From Akkermansiaceae bacterium (GTDB taxonomy: Bacteria > Verrucomicrobiota > Verrucomicrobiia > Verrucomicrobiales > Akkermansiaceae): a stretch of 64,000 bases of DNA. The notes beneath the pieces were generated by a model. It was not told where the DNA came from, ran no database searches, and was given only the letters and a program-made list of their open reading frames with translations. The stretch is taken from NCBI GenBank assembly GCA_024233135.1, contig JACKPZ010000022.1, positions 1 through 64,000 of the forward strand, given 5' to 3'. This document shows positions 26,043 through 35,166 of the stretch, piece after piece. The position numbers were made by a program, and so were the translations under genes. The number at the start of each line of letters is the position of its first letter. The stretch's first letter is position 1.

Positions 26043-27320
26043 CTAGCGCTCCAACAGGATCTCCTCGCCGAGGACGACGAGGTCCACGCTGCCCTTGAGC
26101 GTCTTGTCGAGGAACGGCGTGTTGCGCGACTTCGACTTCATGAAGCCGGCGCTGAAGGTGGTTTCCTTGGCGGGATCGAAGAGAATGAGGTCCGCCGCGC
26201 TTCCTTCCTCGATGGCCGCCGCTTCGAGACCCATGAAACGGCGCGGCTCCGCGCTGTAGCGTTTCACCACCAGGTCCCAGCCGAATTTTCCGGTCGAAAC
26301 GAAGGCGTCGTGCAGCGAAACGAGGGCCGTCTCCAGTCCGGTGATGCCGTTGGGCGCGCTGACGAAGTCCTGCGATTTCTCGAACGGCGTGTGCGGCGCG
26401 TGATCGGTGGCGATGAGGTCGAACACGCCTTCGATGAGACCCTCCAGCAACGCCTCGTTGTCGGCCTTGGTGCGCAGCGGCGGGTTCATCTTGTAGTGGG
26501 TGTCGTAGTCGCCGATGTCCTCGTCGCAGAACAACAGGTGGTGCGGCGCGACCTCGGCGGTCACGCGGACGTCGCCGCGTTGTTTCCACCAGCGGATGGT
26601 CTCCATGCCGAGTTTGCTGGAAACGTGCTGGATGTGGATGTGGGCGCCGGTCGCGTGGGCGAGGCGGATGTCGCGGTCGATAATGATTTCCTCGGCGCAT
26701 GCGGGCGATCCCTTGATGCCGAGGCGGTAGCTCATCACGCCGTCGTTGAGCGCGCGCGGGCCGGCGAGCTCCGGCACCTCGCAGTGGCTCGCGAAGAACA
26801 TCCCGAACTCGGTGGCATACTGCATCGCCCGGTAGAGCACCGACGGGTCGCCGGTCGTGTCACCGTCGTCGGTGAGCATCCGCACGCCGAGCGAGCGCAT
26901 GCCGTCGATGGCCGCGAGTTCCTTGCCGTGACGGCCCTTCGTGACGCAGCCGGACGTGTAGACCGGGATGCGGGAAACCTGCTTCGCCGTCTCGAGGACC
27001 TGTTTCACCACATTGGCGGAGTCGATGGACGGGTTCGTGTTCGGCATCATCACCACGCCGGTGACACCGCCGTTGATCGCCGCCTCGCTGCCGCTGCGGA
27101 TGTCCTCCTTGGCCTCGAATCCCGGCTCGCGGAAATGCACGTGCGCGTCGAACATCCCGGGCATCGCGATTTTCCCACCCGCATCGATGACCCGCGCGCC
27201 CTCCGGCGCGGACAGTCCCTTTCCGATCCTCTCGATCTTCCCGCCGGCGATCAGGATGTCGGCTTCGGTGAGATCGGACGTGTGCTCGGAGGCGATGCGG
27301 GCATTTTGGAGAAGAAGCAT
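26043..27320 (-). CDS. pyrC: Dihydroorotase
   Basis: Zinc amidohydrolase that interconverts carbamoyl aspartate and dihydroorotate in pyrimidine synthesis, 425 residues. Metal ligands are seen in DAHVHFREPG (His60, His62), and the catalytic aspartate is in ATDHAPHT. Length and motifs fit the class I type that often pairs with aspartate carbamoyltransferase. It converges with parC (15 bases). pyrB lies about 1 kb upstream on the same strand, but a toxin-antitoxin pair on the other strand sits between them. Confidence 0.96.
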   Translation of the reverse strand: MLLLQNARIASEHTSDLTEADILIAGGKIERIGKGLSAPEGARVIDAGGKIAMPGMFDAHVHFREPGFEAKEDIRSGSEAAINGGVTGVVMMPNTNPSIDSANVVKQVLETAKQVSRIPVYTSGCVTKGRHGKELAAIDGMRSLGVRMLTDDGDTTGDPSVLYRAMQYATEFGMFFASHCEVPELAGPRALNDGVMSYRLGIKGSPACAEEIIIDRDIRLAHATGAHIHIQHVSSKLGMETIRWWKQRGDVRVTAEVAPHHLLFCDEDIGDYDTHYKMNPPLRTKADNEALLEGLIEGVFDLIATDHAPHTPFEKSQDFVSAPNGITGLETALVSLHDAFVSTGKFGWDLVVKRYSAEPRRFMGLEAAAIEEGSAADLILFDPAKETTFSAGFMKSKSRNTPFLDKTLKGSVDLVVLGEEILLER

Positions 27321-27460
27321 GGGAGGAAACTGGTTTCACCGTCGGGACCCGAAGGCCGTCAGGGCGCGTGGAGGAGATGATGGGGGGATGGCGTGGGATT
27401 TCAAGGGCGGGGTGAAATGGCGGCTTGAGCGATCACCACCCAAGGTGTATTCGATTTCGT

Positions 27461-27703
27461 ATGACAAAGGTGCTGACTCTCCGGATCGACCCCGTGTTGT
27501 TGGAAAAGGCGGAGGCCCGTGCGGCGCGCCTCGGGGTGGATCGTGCGCAATACGTTCGTTCCCTGATCGAAGAAGATGTGGCGGAAGGGTCCGGGAAACC
27601 CGTCTCCCGATTCGCATCGTCCGATCTCGCCGGCCTCTACGAGGGGAGCGGCAAGGCGGCGACCAATCAGGAAGTCCGCAACCGCCTGCGCCGCGGGCGA
27701 TGA
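27461..27703 (+). CDS. Ribbon-helix-helix antitoxin (VapB-like)
   Basis: An 80-residue protein. TKVLTLRIDPVLLEKAEARA followed by LGVDRAQYVRSLIEEDV is a ribbon-helix-helix DNA-binding fold. The C-terminal 35 residues probably wrap the toxin. The ATG at 27461 is chosen because the strand motif begins there. It overlaps the PIN-domain gene by four bases (ATGA). It would neutralise the toxin and repress the shared promoter in the 140-base space before it. Confidence 0.82.
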   Translation: MTKVLTLRIDPVLLEKAEARAARLGVDRAQYVRSLIEEDVAEGSGKPVSRFASSDLAGLYEGSGKAATNQEVRNRLRRGR

Positions 27704-28107
27704 AGGAAATCGCCGACACGGGGCTGATCGTCGCGTTGCTGTTTCGCAACGACCCGTACCACGCTTGGGCGCTGGAGGCCTTCCGGAATCACGCGCCGTT
27801 CCACACCTGCGACGCCGTGCTCACCGAAGCCGCCGCGTTCTGCCCGGATCCTGTCGCCGTTCTGAAACTCGTCACCCGCGGGGACCTGGTGATCGATCCG
27901 GAGTTCTCGCTGGCTACGGAGGCCCCGTATCTCACGTCACTGGCGGCGAAATATGCCGACCGCCCGATGGATCTCGCCGACGCCTGTCTCGTCCGCATGA
28001 GCGAACTCACATCGAAATGCCGCATCTGGACGGTGGACCGGAGTGATTTCTCGACGTATCGCAGGCACGGCAAGAAAGCGATTCCCTGCGAGTTTCCGGA
28101 ACGTTGA
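27700..28107 (+). CDS. PIN-domain ribonuclease toxin (VapC-like)
   Basis: A 135-residue PIN-domain protein. The acidic metal-binding residues are present: Asp6 in ADTGLIVALL, Glu43 in CDAVLTEAAAF, Asp91/Asp94 in MDLADACLV and Asp113 in WTVDRSDF. VapC toxins cut specific RNAs and stop growth when not bound by antitoxin. The start overlaps the antitoxin stop. All active-site residues look intact, so the pair is probably functional. The 280 bases after it (28108-28387) hold no gene that I can see. Confidence 0.87.
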   Translation: MKEIADTGLIVALLFRNDPYHAWALEAFRNHAPFHTCDAVLTEAAAFCPDPVAVLKLVTRGDLVIDPEFSLATEAPYLTSLAAKYADRPMDLADACLVRMSELTSKCRIWTVDRSDFSTYRRHGKKAIPCEFPER

Positions 28108-28387
28108 AACCGGCGGCCAATGGTTCACTCACTCCGAAGCCCGCCACCTCGGGACCTTCTGGGAGGAAAGTCTCCTGTTGGTATCTTCACACCCCTGATA
28201 GATTGATCTTTCACATCTTCCGGTTTCACGCCCAAAACGAATCGTGAGCCGTCGCAAAGGCTGTACAGACTTCCGCCGACGCATCGTCCTCCGCCGGGAA
28301 AGCGTTTTTTCATCCTCCAATTCGCCATGCGGAGGCGTTTGCGTGCGGCGGCGTTTTGCGGGGATTTCAGGGGACATGCGGACCCGA

Positions 28388-29308
28388 TCAAACCCCGCCC
28401 GGCTTGAGCCAGTAGAGCACGGCCATTCTCGCGGCGATGCCGTTTTCGACCTGATCGTTGATGAGGGAGCGTTCGTAGTCCATGACGGCGTCGCAGAGTT
28501 CGACGCCGCGGTTCACGGGGCCGGGGTGCATGATGTAGATGCCGCGTTTGCGGATCTCTTCGAGGCGGGCGTCGGTGATGCCGTAGAGTTTGTGATACTC
28601 GCGCAGGCTGGGGAAATACTGGACGTCCTGGCGTTCCATCTGGACGCGGAGGAGATAGACAATGTCCGGGTTCCAGGCCATCGCCTCGTTGTAGTTGGTG
28701 AAGCGGCGGACCTTGTCGGCTCCTTGTTTCGGCACCAGCGAGCCGGGGCCGAGATAGGCGACCTCGACGTCGAGTTTCTTCAGGATCGTGCAGGTCGAAC
28801 GGGCGACCCGCGAGTGCAGGATGTCGCCGACGATGAGGACTTTCCTGCCGGCGGGTTCGGGGAATTTCTCCTTGATGGTGAAGGCGTCGAGCAGCGCCTG
28901 GGTGGGGTGGGCGTGGGCACCGTCGCCGGCGTTGATGACGGACGCGCGGGTGAGCCGGGCGATGGTGCCGGGCAGGCCGGAGGCCTTGTGGCGGACGATC
29001 ACGTAGTCGGTGCGCATCGCCTGGAGGGTCTCGATGGTCTCGCGGACGGACTCGCCCTTGGTGATCGACGACTGGGCGACGTCGAAGTTGGTGACGTCCG
29101 CGGAGAGGCGTTTGGCGGCGACCTCGAACGACGAGTGGGTGCGGGTGCTGGGTTCGTAGAAGAGCATGAGCACCGATTTGCCCTTGAGCGCGGGCACCTT
29201 CTTCACGGAACGGGTGAAGAGGTCCTTGAAGGGGGCGGATTGATCGAGCAGGTGTTCGATTTCCTCCCGGTCCAGAGAAGCGATGTCGAGCAGGTCTTTA
29301 CGAGGCAT
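28388..29308 (-). CDS. pyrB: Aspartate carbamoyltransferase catalytic subunit
   Basis: Condenses carbamoyl phosphate and aspartate, the committed step of pyrimidine synthesis; 306 residues. Carbamoyl phosphate binding is shown by PSTRTHSSFE, and the aspartate loop by MHPGPVNRGVE. The usual second arginine of STRTR is His here. No pyrI regulatory subunit gene is nearby, as expected for the type controlled by PyrR. It overlaps the preceding membrane-protein gene by 11 bases. Confidence 0.96.
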   Translation of the reverse strand: MPRKDLLDIASLDREEIEHLLDQSAPFKDLFTRSVKKVPALKGKSVLMLFYEPSTRTHSSFEVAAKRLSADVTNFDVAQSSITKGESVRETIETLQAMRTDYVIVRHKASGLPGTIARLTRASVINAGDGAHAHPTQALLDAFTIKEKFPEPAGRKVLIVGDILHSRVARSTCTILKKLDVEVAYLGPGSLVPKQGADKVRRFTNYNEAMAWNPDIVYLLRVQMERQDVQYFPSLREYHKLYGITDARLEEIRKRGIYIMHPGPVNRGVELCDAVMDYERSLINDQVENGIAARMAVLYWLKPGGV

Positions 29309-29966
29309 GCAGTAGCTGTGGGAAAAAATGGAGCGCGCCGAAGATGAGGACCAGCACCGCGATCATCGCGATGAACGCGGAGTGGTGGCGGGAGTAGAAA
29401 TGCCGCAGGAAGACCCAGACGGCGATGGCCGAGGCGAGCAGTTCCGCGACGGCCGCCAGCGTGGCCGGGTGGAACAGGGTGAGGGAACCGTTGCGGAACT
29501 GGGCCGGGTAGCCGAAGCTGTAGAGGTTCTGATAGATAGGGGTGTAGATCTGAGGGAAACAGATCGCCGCGCCGGCGAAAGCGAGCAGATAGCCGCCGAG
29601 GACGATGACGAGGTGGGCCTGGGTCTTCCGGGGATCGAACGTGGAGCTTTGCATCTCGTGCAGCGCGTTCTGGCGGCGGATCTGCTCGAGTTCTCGCTCG
29701 TTGTGACGGTGCGCCGGGATTTTCGAGCCGGGCAGGGGTTCGATGCACTGCACCGGATCGGCCGGGCCCTGCTCGGACTTCCTGAGCGAGCGCACCGGTT
29801 TCGGCGGGGCGGCGGGTTTGGGCGTTTCCGGTTCGGCGGGCGGTGCTTCGGTGGGAGATGTATCCGTTTCCGCGGCCGGGGCGCCCGCGTCTTGAGGAAT
29901 GCCGAGGCTTTCGCGGAGCTGGGCGAGCTCCTCGGCGGTCTTCTTGCGCTGGGGCAGGGGGCTCAT
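29298..29966 (-). CDS. Unknown membrane protein between pyrR and pyrB
   Basis: Function not recognised. The 222-residue protein has a cytoplasmic-type N-terminal half that is Pro/Ala/Glu-rich and about three transmembrane helices in the second half (VIVLGGYLLAFAGAAICF, AELLASAIAVWVFLRHF, SAFIAMIAVLVLIFGALHFF). Its ATG overlaps the pyrR stop by four bases and its end overlaps pyrB by 11 bases, so it is translated as part of the pyr operon. This tight packing suggests a role tied to pyrimidine supply, but nothing in the sequence shows what it is. Confidence 0.75.
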   Translation of the reverse strand: MSPLPQRKKTAEELAQLRESLGIPQDAGAPAAETDTSPTEAPPAEPETPKPAAPPKPVRSLRKSEQGPADPVQCIEPLPGSKIPAHRHNERELEQIRRQNALHEMQSSTFDPRKTQAHLVIVLGGYLLAFAGAAICFPQIYTPIYQNLYSFGYPAQFRNGSLTLFHPATLAAVAELLASAIAVWVFLRHFYSRHHSAFIAMIAVLVLIFGALHFFPQLLHAS

Positions 29967-30493
29967 GCGCTTTCCTTTTCGGTGATCCGGACTTCGTCCT
30001 TGCCGTCCGTGCGTTCCAAGGAAACCCATACATGGTCGAGTCTCCGGGTGTCCAGCGTGATGCCGACATAGTCCGGCTGGACGGGCATTTCGCGGTGTCC
30101 GCGGTCGATCAGCACGGCGAGCTCCACCTTCGCCGGGCGGCCGTAGTCCGAGAGGGCGTCGAGCGCGGCGCGGATGGTGCGGCCGGTGAAGAGCACGTCG
30201 TCGACGAGGATGATGTGCGCGCCGTCGACGGGAAACGAGATGTCGCTTTCCTGCAGCGTGGGGTTCGAGTGCAGGTGCTCGAAATCGTCGCGGTAGAGCG
30301 AGATGTCGAGCACGCCGAACTCGGGCTCCGGCCCGTCCTTGGCGAGTTGTTTCAACACCCGCTCGGCGACCTCATCGCCGCGGCTTCGGATGCCGACGAG
30401 AGCGATGGGTTTGCCGGCGTTCCTTTCGCGGATCGCGGCCGCTAGTCGTTCGACTCCGGCGGCGATTTCCTGGGCATCGAGTGTCTGTGCCAT
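29963..30493 (-). CDS. pyrR: PyrR bifunctional regulator / uracil phosphoribosyltransferase
   Basis: A 176-residue PRTase-fold protein. The PRPP loop is ILVDDVLFTGRTIRAALDAL, and LVGIRSRGDEVAERV and LIDRGHREMPVQPDYVG are PyrR hallmarks. In other bacteria PyrR binds pyr mRNA to attenuate transcription when UMP is high and has weak uracil phosphoribosyltransferase activity. Here it is 12 bases after purD and coupled to the membrane ORF and pyrB. I see no clear anti-terminator/terminator pair in front of it, so its RNA target is not evident. Confidence 0.93.
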   Translation of the reverse strand: MAQTLDAQEIAAGVERLAAAIRERNAGKPIALVGIRSRGDEVAERVLKQLAKDGPEPEFGVLDISLYRDDFEHLHSNPTLQESDISFPVDGAHIILVDDVLFTGRTIRAALDALSDYGRPAKVELAVLIDRGHREMPVQPDYVGITLDTRRLDHVWVSLERTDGKDEVRITEKESA

Positions 30494-30505
30494 GGCGCGT
30501 GGTAT

Positions 30506-31759
30506 TTATTCAAAGTGGAGCCGGCCGATGTCCGAGCGGCGTTGGGATCCGTCGAAGTCGATGCCGGCCGCCGCTTGGTGGGCTTTCTCGACGGCTTCCG
30601 CACGCTCCGGGGCGCCGGCGACGACCGCCAGAACGCGGCCGCCGTTGGTTTCCCATGCACCTTCCGCGTTCTTGCGCGTGCCGGCGTGGTAGACGCGGAA
30701 ATCCCCCTCGGTTTCCAATCCGCGGATGACATCGCCGGATCGCGATGACTCGGGGTAGCCGGCGGATGCGAGAATGACGCAGACGCTCCAGCCGTCGTCG
30801 AAGGAAATGAGGTCCGGTTCCAGCTCGCCTTTCGCTCCGGCGAGGCAGAAACCCGCGAGGTCGCCCGTCACGAGCGGCATCACCGCCTGGCACTCGGGGT
30901 CGCCGAAGCGGCAGTTGTATTCGATGACCTTCGGGCCGTCCGGAGTGAGCATCAGGCCGAAGTAAAGGAAGCCGCGGTAGGGCAGCCCGTCCTTCGCGAG
31001 TGAGGAAACGGTGGGGCCGACGATCTCCAGATCGATCTGCTTGAGCAGGTCCTCGGAGATCAGCCGCCGGCTCGCCACCGCGCCCATGCCGCCGGTGTTC
31101 GGGCCGGCGTCGCCGTCGAGCGCGCGTTTGTAATCACGCGCCGGGGTGAAGACGAGGTAGCCGTCGTCGACGATGGCGGCGAAGATCGAAACCTCGGGTC
31201 CGGTGAGGCATTGCTCGACGAGCACTCGGCCGGGGCCGAAGCGTTGTTGGGTGAATACCTCGTCGAGGAAATCCAGCGCCGATGTTTCATCCGGGCAGAC
31301 CGCCACGCCCTTGCCGGCGGCGAGGCCGTCGAACTTGAGCACCGTCGGATACTCACCGGCGATCGCGGCGACCGCTTCGTCCTTGGTGGCGGTGGCCGTC
31401 GCGCGGGCCGTCGGGATGCCGTTGCGCAGCAGGAACTCCTTGGCGAACTCCTTCGACGCCTCGAGCTGGGCCGATTCCTTCGGCGGTCCCCAGCACGGGA
31501 TGCCCTCCTTCGCGCAGAGATTCGCAAGGCCCACGCCCTTCACCAGATAGCTTTCCTCGCCGGCCACGCAGAGGTCGATGGCGTTGGATTTCATCCATGC
31601 GACGAGCGATTCGAGGCCGTCGGCATCCACCGGCTTGGCGGTTTCGAAGATCGCGTCGCTGCCCGGGAAACAAAACAACTCGGGATTTCCCGGAGACTCC
31701 GAGAGGGCCCGGACCAACGCGTGTTCACGCCCGCCTTTTCCGACAACGAGTATTCTCAT
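30506..31759 (-). CDS. purD: Phosphoribosylamine-glycine ligase
   Basis: ATP-grasp enzyme of purine synthesis that makes glycinamide ribonucleotide, 417 residues. The start MRILVVGKGGREHALVRAL is the textbook GARS N-terminus. FDGLAAGKGVAVC is the ATP-binding loop and NTGGMGA the signature. RFGDPECQ carries metal ligands. It leads an apparent purD-pyrR-ORF-pyrB transcription unit, joining purine and pyrimidine genes. The divergent space to the ThuA-like gene is 124 bases. Confidence 0.97.
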   Translation of the reverse strand: MRILVVGKGGREHALVRALSESPGNPELFCFPGSDAIFETAKPVDADGLESLVAWMKSNAIDLCVAGEESYLVKGVGLANLCAKEGIPCWGPPKESAQLEASKEFAKEFLLRNGIPTARATATATKDEAVAAIAGEYPTVLKFDGLAAGKGVAVCPDETSALDFLDEVFTQQRFGPGRVLVEQCLTGPEVSIFAAIVDDGYLVFTPARDYKRALDGDAGPNTGGMGAVASRRLISEDLLKQIDLEIVGPTVSSLAKDGLPYRGFLYFGLMLTPDGPKVIEYNCRFGDPECQAVMPLVTGDLAGFCLAGAKGELEPDLISFDDGWSVCVILASAGYPESSRSGDVIRGLETEGDFRVYHAGTRKNAEGAWETNGGRVLAVVAGAPERAEAVEKAHQAAAGIDFDGSQRRSDIGRLHFE

Positions 31760-31858
31760 CCGCGGCGGTTTTCGCGGAAAGCCGCGCGGGACTCAACCTC
31801 GAATCGTTCCCGACATCCCGGGAGAGCGTGAAAGACGGGGTTGCACCCGCGGGTAGCA

Positions 31859-31880
31859 GCGGGAACGATACCGGTCCCGC
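31859..31880 (+). promoter_or_regulatory. Hairpin directly before the ThuA-like start codon
   Basis: GCGGGA (31859-31864) can pair with TCCCGC (31875-31880), three bases before the ATG. A structure here would cover the ribosome landing site. Only the pairing is seen; a regulatory role is a guess. Confidence 0.25.
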
Positions 31881-31883
31881 CCG

Positions 31884-32810
31884 ATGAAATCCCTCGTTCC
31901 CTCCCTCGCCGTCGCCGCCGTCGCGGCCTCCGTCATCGCCCTGAAACCCGCCGGTGAGCAAGCGCCGCCCGGTTCCGCCGGGAAGATCGCCGAAGCGCTG
32001 CCTTCCGACGCGTATGCCAAGCCGCAGAAACCGCGGCGCCTCCTCGTTTACTCCCGGACCAACGGTTTCCGCCACGCGTCGATCGCCACCGGCAAGCTCG
32101 CGCTCGCCGAGATGGGCAAAACGACCGGCGCCTTCGAAGTCGAGGTCAGCGAGGACCCGGCGGAGTTCGATGTCGACCGCCTGCGCCGCTACGACGCCGT
32201 TTGTTTCCTGAGCACCACGATGAACGCCTTCGCCCCGCGCAAGGACGAGTGGGAGAAGATGTCGAAGGAGGAACGGGACAAGGCCCGGGAGCTCGGTGAG
32301 CAACGGCAGGAGAATCTCATGAAGTTCGTGAAAAGCGGCCGCGGATTCGTCGGCATCCACGCCGCGACCGATACGTTTTACGACTGGCCGGAATACGGGA
32401 AGATGATGAACGGGTACTTCGACGGCCACCCGTGGACGGCGGACACGCCGGTGAGCATCAAGGTGGAGCCCGGCATGGAGAATCATCCGCTGGTCAAGAT
32501 GTTCGGCGGCGAGAATGTGGAGTTCAAAGAGGAGATCTATCAGTTCAAGGATCCCTACGACTCAACCAAGGTCGACATGCTGCTGCGCCTCGATACCGAA
32601 AAAACCGACATGACCCGCGGTGGCATCAAGCGCAAGGACGGCGACTTCGGAGTGGCCTGGGCGCGGCACTGGAGCAAAGGCCGTATGTTCTATTGCTCGA
32701 TCGGCCACAACCATGACATGTATTGGCATCCGAAGGTCCTGCGGCATTACCTCGCGGGCATCCAGTGGGCGCTCGGTGATCTCGAGGTGGATGTGAAATC
32801 CGGCGACTAA
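31884..32810 (+). CDS. Exported ThuA-like domain protein
   Basis: A 308-residue protein with an N-terminal signal segment (SLVPSLAVAAVAASVIAL) and a ThuA/trehalose-utilisation fold, related to class I glutamine amidotransferases. Typical blocks are VYSRTNGFRHASI, SGRGFVGIHAATDTFYDWP, GHPWTADTPV and WHPKVLRHYLAGIQWALG. The family is abundant in Planctomycetes and Verrucomicrobia and is linked to carbohydrate use, but its reaction is unknown. The stop overlaps that of the convergent lipoprotein gene. Confidence 0.88.
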   Translation: MKSLVPSLAVAAVAASVIALKPAGEQAPPGSAGKIAEALPSDAYAKPQKPRRLLVYSRTNGFRHASIATGKLALAEMGKTTGAFEVEVSEDPAEFDVDRLRRYDAVCFLSTTMNAFAPRKDEWEKMSKEERDKARELGEQRQENLMKFVKSGRGFVGIHAATDTFYDWPEYGKMMNGYFDGHPWTADTPVSIKVEPGMENHPLVKMFGGENVEFKEEIYQFKDPYDSTKVDMLLRLDTEKTDMTRGGIKRKDGDFGVAWARHWSKGRMFYCSIGHNHDMYWHPKVLRHYLAGIQWALGDLEVDVKSGD

Positions 32811-35092
32811 CGGTTTCTCCGGTTGCGGTTCTGATCGTCGCGGCGTTGCTCTTCCCGGCGCTGTTCGTCGCGACGCTGCTCCTGCCGCTGGCGTTCCTCC
32901 GCCTGCTGGCGGCGTGAGGACTCCTCTTGTTGGCGGCGTGAGGCTTCTTCCTGCTGCCGGCGCGACGACTCTTCCTGTTGGCGGCGGGCTTGTTGTTCCG
33001 CCTCGCGCTGGCGCGATGCTTGTTCTTCGCGTTGGCGGGACGCTTGTTCCTGCTGGCGGCGCATGTCGTCCTGCTGGCGGCGTTGCGATTCCTCGCGCGC
33101 CTGCTGGCGGGCCGCCTGTTCCCGGCGATCGGCATCCTGCTGGCGACGGTTCTGTTCTTCCTCGCGCTGGGCCCGGTCATTGCGTTGCCGTTGTTCTTCG
33201 GCGCGTTGCATCAACTCCCGTTGGCGGGCCTCCTGATCCCGGCGCGTGGTTTCGCGGCGCGCCGTCTCGGTCTGCTGGCGGCGGGCTTCGTCAAGCCGCT
33301 GCTGGCGCTCGCGCTCGCGGGCGGCGCTTTGTTTCATCTTCTCCTCCAGTTCCTTGCGGGCCTGGTCGCGGCGCTTCGATTCATTGGCCGCCCCGGAGGG
33401 ATCGGGTCTGCGCGGCGTCGGAAAAACATCCGGAGCCACCTCGGCGCGCCGGCCGTTGGTGTCCTTTCGTTGGCCCGGATCCCGCGGCGCCACCGGCCGG
33501 GCCGGACCGCGCGACTCTTGGCGTGATTCGGTCATCCCCGGCGGGAGTTGGGGTTTCCTCGTGTCGCGATCGTTGGATGAAACGTTCCGTTCCTTGCGTG
33601 TTTCGGACTCGTCCTTTTTCCTGGGCGTTTCGACCCGCGTCGGCTTCTTCGTTTCCTCCGACGGCCCGGTCGTCCGGCGCCGTTCGGTGGCGGCGACCGG
33701 CGGGGTTTCGCGTCGTTGCGTCTCGCGGCCGCTGGTTTGCCGCTCTGGATTGCGCTTTTCGCGGTTGGCGGTGAGTTCCTCCCGGCGCTTCGCGGGGAAT
33801 TTCTCCGGGCCGCCGAGCCGTTGGATCGTCTGCTCGGCCCGCTGGCGGTCCTTGACGCGGGTTTCCTCGAAGCGCTTGCGCACGTCGGCTTCCGGTTGGC
33901 GGTCGCGTTGGATGGCGACGTCGCTCCATGTGCCGCGCAGGTTTTTCGGGTGCAGCCCGGCGTTCCATGCGACGTCCACGTTCGGTGCGTGCATCCGGAG
34001 TTTGCCTTGGGAAACCCGCGGGTGGCGGTCGACGATGCGGCCGTCGCGGTCGGTCTCCAGTCGATAGAACGGGATCGGCCGCGCGGTCTGGCGGCTCACA
34101 TCGCCATACGACGGGCCGCCGCAGATCGTGCGTCCGCGGACGTGTTGGAACCGCGTCACGTTGCGGGTGTGATTCCAGAAATCGCGGTGCCTCGAGTAAG
34201 GCAGGCAGTGGCGGCGGACCGGTTCGCAGAAGTTGCGGGTTTCCACGAAGCAGAACCATGACGAGCCGATCCCGAGGGTCGCCTCGATGTTCGCGTCCCA
34301 CGCCCAATGGCGGTAGGCGAGGGACTCGGGCGGCAGCGGTGCCCAGCCGATGTGGCTCGATCCGTAGCGCCAGCAGACCCAGGCCGGCGCCCACTCGGAG
34401 CCGGGGATCCAGACCCATCCGCGGCCGGCGACGAGCGCCCAGCGGCCGTAGTGATAGGTCGCCCAGCCGAACGGCTCGTCGGACACCCAGGTCCAGCCGT
34501 GGTCGGTGCAGACCCAGCGGCCGCGGGTGTAGGGGCGCCACGAAACATCGCGCACCACCACCGGCTGCCAGACATATCCGTATTGCGGCGTGGAAAACCA
34601 CGAGCCGTACGACGAGAGCGAGTCGTAGAACAAATCGTAGTCGGCCACCGGCTCGCCGGCGGTTTCTTCCCGCACGGTTGCGAGCGCCTCGCGGCCGGCG
34701 AGTTCACGGTCGCGTTCGTCGAGTTGGCGGGACATGTCGTCCGCGTCGTCGAGACTGCGGCCGAGCTCGTCCTGCATCTGTTCGATCTTCGTTTCGCGGG
34801 CGGCCAGGGCGCGTTCGCGTTCCTCCAGCTTGCGCTCGGCCTCGGCTTTCGTGTCGTCCTGCATGCGGACGAGCTGGATGCGCTCCTCCTCCATGCTCAT
34901 GCGCTCGCGTTCGATCGCGTCGCGTTCGTCGGCGAGTTTGGCCTCGGCGGCCTGTTGTTCGAGTTGCTCGCTGCGGGCTTCCGCGGCTTCGGCGCGTTGT
35001 TCGAGCTCGTTGAGGCGCCGGGTGACGTCGTCCGCGGGTTTTTCGCAGGAAACGAGGGCGGCGCCGATCAGCGCGGGAAGGATGGTTCGCAT
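32807..35092 (-). CDS. Large lipoprotein with coiled coil, aromatic domain and RQE tail
   Basis: A 761-residue protein with a lipobox (ALVSC, Cys16), so it is probably anchored in a membrane by lipid. Residues 20-150 form an Arg/Glu-rich coiled coil. Residues about 150-340 are rich in Trp and Tyr (QYGYVWQPVVV, GWTWVSDEPFGWATYHYGRW, GRGWVWIPGSEWAP), matching the YxWxP-type domain found in exported proteins of many bacteria. The last 330 residues are low complexity, made of Arg, Gln, Glu and Ser (for example RRQQEESSRRQQEEASRRQQ). The start at 35092 opens the signal peptide; the upstream frame runs into another gene. Confidence 0.8.
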   Translation of the reverse strand: MRTILPALIGAALVSCEKPADDVTRRLNELEQRAEAAEARSEQLEQQAAEAKLADERDAIERERMSMEEERIQLVRMQDDTKAEAERKLEERERALAARETKIEQMQDELGRSLDDADDMSRQLDERDRELAGREALATVREETAGEPVADYDLFYDSLSSYGSWFSTPQYGYVWQPVVVRDVSWRPYTRGRWVCTDHGWTWVSDEPFGWATYHYGRWALVAGRGWVWIPGSEWAPAWVCWRYGSSHIGWAPLPPESLAYRHWAWDANIEATLGIGSSWFCFVETRNFCEPVRRHCLPYSRHRDFWNHTRNVTRFQHVRGRTICGGPSYGDVSRQTARPIPFYRLETDRDGRIVDRHPRVSQGKLRMHAPNVDVAWNAGLHPKNLRGTWSDVAIQRDRQPEADVRKRFEETRVKDRQRAEQTIQRLGGPEKFPAKRREELTANREKRNPERQTSGRETQRRETPPVAATERRRTTGPSEETKKPTRVETPRKKDESETRKERNVSSNDRDTRKPQLPPGMTESRQESRGPARPVAPRDPGQRKDTNGRRAEVAPDVFPTPRRPDPSGAANESKRRDQARKELEEKMKQSAARERERQQRLDEARRQQTETARRETTRRDQEARQRELMQRAEEQRQRNDRAQREEEQNRRQQDADRREQAARQQAREESQRRQQDDMRRQQEQASRQREEQASRQREAEQQARRQQEESSRRQQEEASRRQQEESSRRQQAEERQRQEQRRDEQRREEQRRDDQNRNRRNR

Positions 35093-35166
35093 GGCGGTTT
35101 TGAGGGGGTGTGGACCATGAGACGGAAACCCCCGCCTTTCATTCGAATTCGATCGAAGCTTCGCCC

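Noticed and set aside
27700..28107. Reading the PIN-domain gene as part of a longer frame from 26968
   Set aside because: The earlier part is antisense to pyrC; the ATGA overlap with the antitoxin gives the natural start.
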